In this document: positions 43,278 through 50,156 of the stretch, piece after piece | How positions within the stretch are numbered: the stretch's first letter is position 1 | Layout of the letters: every line of letters begins with the position of its first letter | Origin: an uncultured Poribacteria bacterium | Lineage (GTDB): Bacteria > Poribacteria > WGA-4E > WGA-3G | DNA length: 64,000 bases | NCBI GenBank assembly: GCA_951812525.1 | Contig: OX638316.1 | Location: 1,624,506 to 1,688,505, forward strand | Direction: 5' to 3' | Position numbers and translations under genes: made by a program | Notes under the pieces: generated by a model | Seen by the model: the letters and a program-made list of their open reading frames with translations, nothing else | What the model was told of the DNA's origin: nothing | Databases searched by the model: none

Positions 43278-46250
43278 CTATTCGTGAGATGACACATCCA
43301 TATATTCATTTTCAAGCGGGATGTAAAAGATACCACGGAGTTGAGTTGCAATGTAGAGTCTATCGTTCCTGACGACGAGCGAGATAACTGTATCAGGAAC
43401 ACTTGGTAAGATTTGTTCCCACTTACGATGTGTATCCAAGTGATAGAGCCCTGTGGCACCCGCACCATAAACCGTCGTGCCATTGACAGCGAATCTGTCT
43501 ACGACGATGTGCCTTCCCGTTCCATCAGTGAGCATGCGCCAATGTTCTCCGGTTTCTGAAGTCAAGACGCCGGTATCGGTTGCGACATAAACTGTTGAAC
43601 CGACAAAAACAATCTCATTAAAACAGGTGAAGCCAAGCGGGAGGATTGGTGTAATGTCTTTCCAACTATTTCCACCATCGCGTGATTGGAAGAGTTTGCC
43701 ATCGCGTTTACCCACATAGACAGTTTCTGCGAAGACCGCCAACTTAAACCCACTTTTCAAACGGACATAAGACCCTTTACTAACTCGGTTACTCGTGTCT
43801 ATGAGTCCTGTCTCTTCCCACCTTGGATTATCTGGTGTCCATTTAAGAAGCCTGCGGTTGTATTCAATGTAAAACGTATTGTCCCTGACAGCAAATGCGC
43901 CAGTTTCCACACTATCTTCAAGAAAGTGTAATATATCTCGTAACTTATCGTCTTCTTCGGGATCATTGGAAAATCGAGTGGTAGAGGGGTCTGCGATAGC
44001 TCTCTCTGTCAGTACTTCCAGGACTTCAGGGGGCAGCTTTTCCCGATCAAAAGTGGGGATTTTTTGAACCGGAACAAGTGCATTTTTATCGGTGGGTAAA
44101 CGGAATATAGATAGATTGTCTCTCACAAAAACCATACCATAAAGCGCGTTGTCAGAAATCACTAACTTCATATCCGGATAGAAACTGTCGCCAAGGATTT
44201 TCGATGTTGAGGATTCCGATGAGTTCTGGCTGAAATGTATTGGAACAGTTTTCCACGATTCGCCATCGTCAACAGATTGAACAACCCCATTAAGGGTATG
44301 CCCATAGAGTCTATTATTGAATGCCACAAGCTCCAGGATTCCGGTTCCCACCATACCATCCATAAATGGATGCCACGATTCGCCCCCATCGGTTGTGCGA
44401 TGAATACCGTATATCCCAGCTTTGTAAAATATATTTTCGTTGAGTGCCGCGAATGTAATGAAATTAACGTCCTCTCCGAGGTCTGTCCACGTCTGTCCAC
44501 CGTCTCTGGAACGAAATAATCCAAAGCCCCGCACTAAGATTGTTTCACCGGTGACCGACATGCTTATCCCCGTTGGTGCCATGAAATGTCCGCTCTCGTT
44601 TTTAGGAGTTATTTCAGTCCAAGAGGCACCCACATCGCTTGACCGGAAAATTCTACCTGTCCGTGAATCATCAGCTCTCATGACCATTTGTACATTGCGT
44701 CCAGTTCCAACATAGAGATTATTTCCAGAAACTGCCAAGGCGTGGACAGCTTTGGAGGGATCCACCGGTAATTGTTCCCAAACATCTGCGTTGAGACGAA
44801 AGAGCCCCTTGTTTGTGCCAGCAAACACAGTATTTCCAACAGCAACGAGTTTGTGAACCTGCCGATCCGTCAATCCACTGTTCACGGATCTCCATTGGTT
44901 GCCAAGATCCCTAGATCGAAAAATACCCTTGTCTCGAAAAGCGAGATACATAATAACAGGGGCATGTCGGTTACGTTCTGGTGCTCCGTCTATTGCTACG
45001 AATCCTGCAGGAATTCCATTAGGTCGGGTTCCCAGCGTATTCAATGTTTTACCACTATCGGTTGAAGCAAATACTTTATCATCAGAGACAACGTAGAGAG
45101 TGTCCGAATGCTCTGTCATGAGCATCTGGAAATCTCTAATTGGGGCATCAATGTTTACTTGTTCCCACGCAGTTGCATCTGGTGTCAACTTATAGACCCC
45201 CATTGATGAATAGGTGTAGAGGGTACTGTCAGACATCGCAAATATGTCACGTATGTGATTGCTACGAGGTCCACGGACCTGTGTCCACTGCGAAGTCGAA
45301 AATTTAGAACGGACATCTGTCTGCGTTGTATGTGCCGGGAGCGTCTGAGAGGTCTGCATGCCAGCACCACGGCTTTGGTTGGGTGACATAGCCTGTCCGA
45401 TCTGATTTCTGAGATCGGGTTCAGCATCGATATTGAGAACGACAGCAGTATCAACGATTTCAATAGTCGGTTCAGAGGCTGCATCGAAATTGTACGGTTT
45501 CTGAAAGCGGGTGAGGTGTAAGTTGCTTGCACCTAACAGGAGTATAATGAAAACGGCAGCGGCACCCAAAGCCGCCCATAGCGTGATGGGTTTGGGTGCC
45601 GGCGGGGATGCAGGATTCATGTCAGCGACATGTCGCATAATGTTCTCGGTGAGGTCCGAGGGGAACTGGACGCTACCGAGTATTTCGCGAATCATAATTT
45701 CTTCTTTTCCCTGTAAACGCTTTCGAGCCCGATGGAGACGACTTCTAATGGTGCTCACTGATACACCTAAGAACTTACCGATCTCTTTCACCGGCATCTC
45801 ACCCAGGTAATAGAGTGTCACGACGGTGCGTTCGCTCTCTGGGAGTTTTTCGAGAAGTTTTTTAACGATTGCATAGCGTCGTCCGATCGCTTCTGATTCA
45901 CGCTGCTCGGCGACATAACCCTCGTAAGTTAACCTATCTATTTCTTTCACAGACAATTCTTCCAGCGACTGCATCACATCTTTTCGTTTTTGGAACCAAC
46001 GCAAACAGAGTCGATTGGCGATGACATAGAGCCAACCTGCAAATAGATTGGGGTTCCTGAGTCTTGAGAGATTTTTGTAAACTTGGATGAAGGTGTCTTG
46101 TGTTATCTCTTCAGCATAGTGAAAATCGCCGACCTTCCGCCACGCCAAGGCATGAACGCTTTTTTGATATTTTTTAACTAAAGTACTGAATGCCTCGTCA
46201 TCTCCTGAGAGTATATCGTGAATTAACTGGACATCGTCTACTCTTGCCAC
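43278..46250 (-). CDS. Membrane-anchored ECF sigma factor fused to beta-propeller (copy 1)
   Basis: The 990-residue protein starts at GTG 46250 behind AGGAGGAAA. Residues about 20-90 are sigma region 2 ('DFHYAEEITQDTFIQVYK', 'FAGWLYVIANRLCLRW') and about 130-180 region 4 ('LPESERTVVTLYYLGEMPVK', HTH 'IGKFLGVSVSTIRSRLHR'). A Pro-rich joint is followed by one membrane helix at about 222-242 ('LWAALGAAAVFIILLLG'). A linker and a large BNR/Ycf48-like propeller occupy about 330-985 ('STDSGKTL', 'RTTDGGESWHPFMDG', 'SRDGGNSWKDITP'). The sigma part should be cytoplasmic and the propeller outside. A separate anti-sigma gene is absent. A candidate ECF promoter lies upstream. Confidence 0.88.
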   Translation of the reverse strand: MARVDDVQLIHDILSGDDEAFSTLVKKYQKSVHALAWRKVGDFHYAEEITQDTFIQVYKNLSRLRNPNLFAGWLYVIANRLCLRWFQKRKDVMQSLEELSVKEIDRLTYEGYVAEQRESEAIGRRYAIVKKLLEKLPESERTVVTLYYLGEMPVKEIGKFLGVSVSTIRSRLHRARKRLQGKEEIMIREILGSVQFPSDLTENIMRHVADMNPASPPAPKPITLWAALGAAAVFIILLLGASNLHLTRFQKPYNFDAASEPTIEIVDTAVVLNIDAEPDLRNQIGQAMSPNQSRGAGMQTSQTLPAHTTQTDVRSKFSTSQWTQVRGPRSNHIRDIFAMSDSTLYTYSSMGVYKLTPDATAWEQVNIDAPIRDFQMLMTEHSDTLYVVSDDKVFASTDSGKTLNTLGTRPNGIPAGFVAIDGAPERNRHAPVIMYLAFRDKGIFRSRDLGNQWRSVNSGLTDRQVHKLVAVGNTVFAGTNKGLFRLNADVWEQLPVDPSKAVHALAVSGNNLYVGTGRNVQMVMRADDSRTGRIFRSSDVGASWTEITPKNESGHFMAPTGISMSVTGETILVRGFGLFRSRDGGQTWTDLGEDVNFITFAALNENIFYKAGIYGIHRTTDGGESWHPFMDGMVGTGILELVAFNNRLYGHTLNGVVQSVDDGESWKTVPIHFSQNSSESSTSKILGDSFYPDMKLVISDNALYGMVFVRDNLSIFRLPTDKNALVPVQKIPTFDREKLPPEVLEVLTERAIADPSTTRFSNDPEEDDKLRDILHFLEDSVETGAFAVRDNTFYIEYNRRLLKWTPDNPRWEETGLIDTSNRVSKGSYVRLKSGFKLAVFAETVYVGKRDGKLFQSRDGGNSWKDITPILPLGFTCFNEIVFVGSTVYVATDTGVLTSETGEHWRMLTDGTGRHIVVDRFAVNGTTVYGAGATGLYHLDTHRKWEQILPSVPDTVISLVVRNDRLYIATQLRGIFYIPLENEYMDVSSHE

Positions 46251-46366
46251 GGATTTCCTCCTAATGAACAGGTTCGGACATGCAACCTCAATTTTTCTTT
46301 TCCTGTCTCTCTATGAACGCTGATTTGTGTACGTGTATGCTCAAACATAAGCGGTATATTATTAAT

Positions 46367-46393
46367 GATACAATTTTGTGCGGAAATGTTGCA
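46367..46393 (-). promoter_or_regulatory. Candidate ECF-sigma promoter (site B, sigma-propeller copy 1)
   Basis: TGCAACATTT on the minus strand is followed, 17 bases after the AAC, by TATCA. It lies about 117 bases before the sigma-propeller start and resembles the sites at 41233, 48481 and 50015, so autoregulation is possible. Confidence 0.4.
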
Positions 46394-46446
46394 TTTTTTG
46401 AAAAAGTGGACTTAATAATGACGAGTAGCGTCTGTTCAGATCCTCT

Positions 46447-46961
46447 TTAATAAAATGAAAGTAGGTAATATCCATCGCGTCGCGAGTTATCACAGTATAC
46501 TTCTAAGAATGCAATAATAATCTCGGTGAGGTTATCAGACGCTGTGATCGCTTCCTTCAACTTCGTCAGCAAGTTTTTGACGAACTCGCGTTTTGTTTCC
46601 GCTGCACTTTCAGCCTGTTCTGCGGCGACATGTCTCGAATAAGAACGTCCCTCTGCCATTGTTATATCTATCTCCTCCAAGGGTTGCATTTGAACTCGTT
46701 TTTTGCGGATCCATGCAAGGCAGCGGCGATTGGCAATCACATAAAGCCACCCCCGAAACTGGCTTGGGTCTTTCAATGTCGGCAATTTCCGATAGACTTG
46801 TAGGAACGTCTCCTGCGTAATATCCTCAGCGATATGGAAATCCCCTACTTTCCGCCATGCAAGCGTGTGAACCCGCTTCTGGTACTTGCTAACCAAGCAC
46901 GCAAAAGCAGCGTCATCCCCTCAAGGATACGTTGAATCAGTTCAGCATTGTTGTTTCTCAT
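46447..46961 (-). pseudogene. Truncated and frameshifted ECF sigma fragment of the propeller-fusion family
   Basis: An ATG at 46961 (AGAGGCATTTG upstream) opens 'NNNAELIQRILEG' and then meets a run of four C/G (46917-46920), where one missing base breaks the frame. The next frame continues 'VSKYQKRVHTLAWRKVGD', 'AEDITQETFLQVYRKLPTL' and 'QFRGWLYVIANRRCLAW', a full sigma region 2 closely like the two fusion proteins. Region 4 is missing: after 'KLKE' the sequence becomes unrelated and stops at 46447. No membrane helix or propeller follows. Probably a decayed copy; the homopolymer indel could be a sequencing error. Confidence 0.7.
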
Positions 46962-47452
46962 CAAATGCCTCTAAAAAAAGTGCTTCATTTCGTATGGTAT
47001 ATAGTGACGCGACTTGTGGATAAAAATTGACACAATTCTACAAGAAAGTGGAATTTCTATGCAAAAATATCGGTTGGAAGGGGTCTAAAAACAGAAAGGT
47101 AGGAAAGGATGAAGTAGAAAACTCCGTCCGCAAAACAGGAAAAACCAATTTCTGGTCGGTTGTCAGTGGGAAAAGAAGGTGACAAAATTCTATTTCGTTA
47201 CATTCAACAACACAACAATTAGTCCATCCGCCGCCACCCCCGCACAAGCCGGCACAACTGTCGTCGATATGCAAGTCACAGGACGTTGGAAGTTGTCTGA
47301 GATGCCTGCCCATTACACCAAGACAGAGTTAGCCGAACGGGACACTATCGCACGGTTTAAGGATGGGAAGCGATAATAGTTACATAGAATCAGGCATCGG
47401 AGTAGTACGTAAGCACACCACACGAGTTCCGCAAATTATCCGCTCAATCGGT
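46962..47452. other. Intergenic region, no convincing gene
   Basis: This 491-base stretch has one short plus-strand frame (47179-47376, GTG start, 65 codons, ending 'AERDTIARFKDGKR') whose amino-acid composition is plausible, but there is no clear ribosome binding site and no recognised family. It may be another gene fragment. A sequence with ECF-like features (TGTCAATTTTT, then CGTCA) lies near 47000-47030 on the minus strand, upstream of the truncated sigma gene. Confidence 0.4.
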
Positions 47453-48388
47453 CTACTCGGATGAAGATTTCTCTGCATCGTCCGCATTCAAGTATTTCAG
47501 CGGACTTTCGAGGATGTAATCCCCTGATTCCTCAAGGTACTGCTGCACCAGATAGACATGTCCAGCACCAATAATCAGCATAATTCGATCATCGGCAGAT
47601 TCGGTGATACGCGTCAGGTTGGCGAAAATCTTCAGGTTCCGAGTGTACCAAAGATGCCCAACCCAATTCGCACCCGGATATTGGTCCCCTAACCCAATCC
47701 GCGCGCTTCGCAGATATTGCTGATGGTCAGCGAGCCTCCCTTCAGGCTCGTTGAGCCGTATGTACATATCAATGATCGGTTCGTATTTCTCAGGCTCAAT
47801 CCAAGTTGTACCATCCTTATCCTTGATAATTTTCCCCTCTGTTACAGGTAGCGGACTAAGGAGATGTTCCTGATTGTAGGCTTTCGCGAACTTGTAGGAG
47901 TCTACCAAATCCCAGTCAAAGTTCTTTGGATAAAGACCGTCAGGTTCCCGCGAATAATTTCTGAAAAAATCAACGCAGTATACTTTAGAATGCCCGATCT
48001 GCTTGGCTAACCGAAATCCAATTTGATCGCCTTCCCCGCGTTTGAGTTGATATGTTCCTTCCAAATATCCTTGATAATTTGTATTAATTTTAGCGTCGAA
48101 CCTAGGATCTACCTCAAGTGCTATCTTAGTAGGTTGAAACGCTTTGAGCTGTTCGACCAATTGTTGAATCTCGCGCTGACGTTTGGGAGCGAGGACATCA
48201 TCCATTTTGGTATTGATACCATCCATTCCGGGATTCGATAAATGTTCACTGCCCAGAATCATGATTGTCGGTTTTTGGGTCATCCGCTTGCCCCCTCCTG
48301 TAGATATATCATAATTGTTACTTGTAGCTGTGCCGACAATAAATAGCACAGCAGCGAGTAGTATTATCAAACAAAGTTTGCCTTGCAT
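47453..48388 (-). CDS. DUF5694 (TraB/GumN-related) secreted protein
   Basis: The 311-residue protein has a signal peptide ('LIILLAAVLFIVGTATS') and the DUF5694 pattern: 'IMILGSEHLSNPGMD', 'LKAFQPTKIALEVDPRFD', 'QIGFRLAKQIGHSKVYCVDF' and a terminal 'IMLIIGAGHVYLVQQYLEES'. The family is related to TraB/GumN (Tiki-like) proteins, some of which are metal-dependent proteases, with the E/H-containing N-terminal 'GSEH' and C-terminal 'GAGH' motifs. Activity here is unknown. It lacks the TTTWG tail. A candidate ECF promoter lies 93-120 bases upstream. Confidence 0.82.
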   Translation of the reverse strand: MQGKLCLIILLAAVLFIVGTATSNNYDISTGGGKRMTQKPTIMILGSEHLSNPGMDGINTKMDDVLAPKRQREIQQLVEQLKAFQPTKIALEVDPRFDAKINTNYQGYLEGTYQLKRGEGDQIGFRLAKQIGHSKVYCVDFFRNYSREPDGLYPKNFDWDLVDSYKFAKAYNQEHLLSPLPVTEGKIIKDKDGTTWIEPEKYEPIIDMYIRLNEPEGRLADHQQYLRSARIGLGDQYPGANWVGHLWYTRNLKIFANLTRITESADDRIMLIIGAGHVYLVQQYLEESGDYILESPLKYLNADDAEKSSSE

Positions 48389-48686
48389 ATAATTTTCTCC
48401 TATCTGTAGTGCGATTACTCGGATCCCAAATGGGTTAGATTGGTTCCCAAGAATCTTGTAAGAAACTTATGATTAATCATACTACAAACGGGGAGTAAAA
48501 AAGTTGCACCTTTTTTCATCCTCGAAAGAGAAAGAATTATAGCGCTTAGACACTCTTGGCGTACATTTTCCTGCTATTCTTGCATGCCATTCGTCGATTT
48601 GTGTGGTCAATTACAAGTCGCCCTCAAAAACAACATCATATCCATTAGGAGACTTCACTATAAACGAATACCCATGAAGCGTCATA
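48389..48686. other. Upstream region of the DUF5694 gene
   Basis: This 298-base gap holds the candidate ECF site C and otherwise no gene that I can support. Confidence 0.45.
48481..48508 (-). promoter_or_regulatory. Candidate ECF-sigma promoter (site C)
   Basis: TGCAACTTTTTTACTCC on the minus strand strongly resembles site A (TGCAACCTTTCGACTCC). A GTAGTA lies 17-18 bases after the AAC. It is about 100 bases before the DUF5694 start. Confidence 0.4.
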
Positions 48687-48902
48687 TTAGTCTACCTTGT
48701 TTCGTGCGTTCTGCCATAACCACCACAACACTGTTGGAATAAGGGGTAATGCTCCCATTCCCCATAGGATCGTGCGTATATCGTCTGACCGGTCTAACGG
48801 TACTCCTATGAGTGCTGAGCCAATGCTTCCGGTGAGTGTAAAAAGTGAAAACTCGGTGCCAAAGATCCGACCTCTGATTTCATCTTTGTTGTCTATCTTG
48901 CA
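48687..48902 (-). pseudogene. 3' remnant of a major facilitator superfamily transporter
   Basis: A 71-codon frame without a start reads 'DEIRGRIFGTEFSLFTLTG', a hydrophobic 'SIGSALIGVPLD' and then 'TILWGMGALPLIPTVLWWLW', ending 'NARNKVD'. 'R-G-R-x-F-G' followed by a helix is typical of the last two helices of MFS exporters. It begins directly after, and in the same frame as, the TGA of the PD40 gene, so the junction is at a gene end, as with the LamG remnant at 26987. Confidence 0.6.
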
Positions 48903-49919
48903 TCAGTCTTGCGTTTTCATGTCTGCCCATGTTGTGGTGAGAAAGTGCGGTTGGGGTGCGACGGGTAAAGCATAGTCGGGATCAAACCAGTCTCCACCAA
49001 CATTTGCTTGGCGAAGTGATAAACCAATGATATGTGTCAATTGCGTCTGAATTTCGTTGTTCACGTTGACTTTGAAGATTTGGAACTGATCATTAATTTC
49101 CTGTGTATAAAGGATTTCGTTTCCGTCTGGTGATAACGCCGGATATAGTGCCATAGGTTCCCCCTCATCGACGAGTTGTTTAAGATCCGTGCCGTCACGA
49201 TTGACAATGTAAATCGTCTCCTTCTCTGCCCACTCTCTGGGCACTTGATCAACTCCGAATTTATGGTCCGGCGGTAGCGGATTCTTATTCCAAGAAAAAG
49301 CAAGTTTGTCGTCTATGACAGACCATGACGGATTATATTGCCAAAACATTGCGTTCTTGGGTAGGAGTCGTTCTTGCTTTTGTGTGTCAACATTGACAAG
49401 TGTAACTCTGCTACCCACAACACAGGCGATTTCTGTCCCATCCGGCGACCACGCCGGGTCAACTCCCTCAACGAGATGATCTTCTTCTTCTTCTCCAAGG
49501 GTCGCAATGTAGATAGTGGGTATGAACCCCACCCAGTTGATGTTTGTGTAAGCGATTTGTTTTCCATCGGGCGACCACGTTGGATTTTCTCTGTAAGTTT
49601 CTCTCTTGAAAATGCGTTGGACATTGGTTCCATCAGATTCCATTAGGTAGAGGTCTCGAACGCCGTCTCGATCAGAAACAAAAAGGATCTTCTCGCCGGA
49701 CGGAGACCAGACGGCTTCAAGATCATCTGCGCGATGTTGTGTTAGGTTTACCTGCGCAGAACCGTCGGGATTCATAATATAGACTTCGCGATTGCCATCT
49801 CGTGCGGAGGTAAATAGTATTTTGGGGGTAGTTGGTGGTTTTGCGAGAAGCGGGGCGACGCTGATATTCAAGAGCAAGACGTTAAATATGCAAAAGACAA
49901 AGAATCTCATCGTTCTCAT
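48903..49919 (-). CDS. Secreted PD40/TolB-like beta-propeller protein with TTTWA tail
   Basis: The 338-residue protein has a signal peptide (ending 'APLLAK') and PD40 repeats nearly parallel to the gene at 40160: 'ILFTSARDGNREVYIMNPDG', 'AVWSPSGEKILFVSDRDG', 'NPTWSPDGKQIAYTNINW' and 'DPAWSPDGTEIACVVG'. The end, L-T-T-T-W-A-D-M-K-T-Q-D, is the shared tail. AGGAACGG precedes the ATG. Candidate ECF site D lies upstream, as site A does for the paralogue. Confidence 0.87.
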   Translation of the reverse strand: MRTMRFFVFCIFNVLLLNISVAPLLAKPPTTPKILFTSARDGNREVYIMNPDGSAQVNLTQHRADDLEAVWSPSGEKILFVSDRDGVRDLYLMESDGTNVQRIFKRETYRENPTWSPDGKQIAYTNINWVGFIPTIYIATLGEEEEDHLVEGVDPAWSPDGTEIACVVGSRVTLVNVDTQKQERLLPKNAMFWQYNPSWSVIDDKLAFSWNKNPLPPDHKFGVDQVPREWAEKETIYIVNRDGTDLKQLVDEGEPMALYPALSPDGNEILYTQEINDQFQIFKVNVNNEIQTQLTHIIGLSLRQANVGGDWFDPDYALPVAPQPHFLTTTWADMKTQD

Positions 49920-50014
49920 GTGCCGTTCCTAATGTGGGATAGCGTTCGATTTATGTGATGTAAGGCATGTTCTCAATAGATGCCTCGCATAAGGTTTTTC
50001 CTGTAATGTTTTAA

Positions 50015-50041
50015 GACGCTTTTTTTTGCAGAAAAGGTGCA
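50015..50041 (-). promoter_or_regulatory. Candidate ECF-sigma promoter (site D)
   Basis: TGCACCTTTTC on the minus strand is followed, 17 bases after the ACC, by CGTCT. It lies about 95 bases before the PD40 gene at 48903-49919. Together with site A it marks two paralogous PD40 genes with the same element. Confidence 0.42.
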
Positions 50042-50156
50042 TAATGCTGAAAAAAGTCGTTTGGAGTTGTTGCGTGTGGGGTGTAAGCGAAGTATCCATG
50101 CGATTTTCATCACTGGCTGTGTAGCGGAAGGACTTCTACATTTTAGATGAAATTTC

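Noticed and set aside
47179-47376. 65-codon plus-strand frame in the gap after the sigma remnant
   Set aside because: Composition is plausible but there is no ribosome binding site or recognisable family, so it is only mentioned in the gap description.
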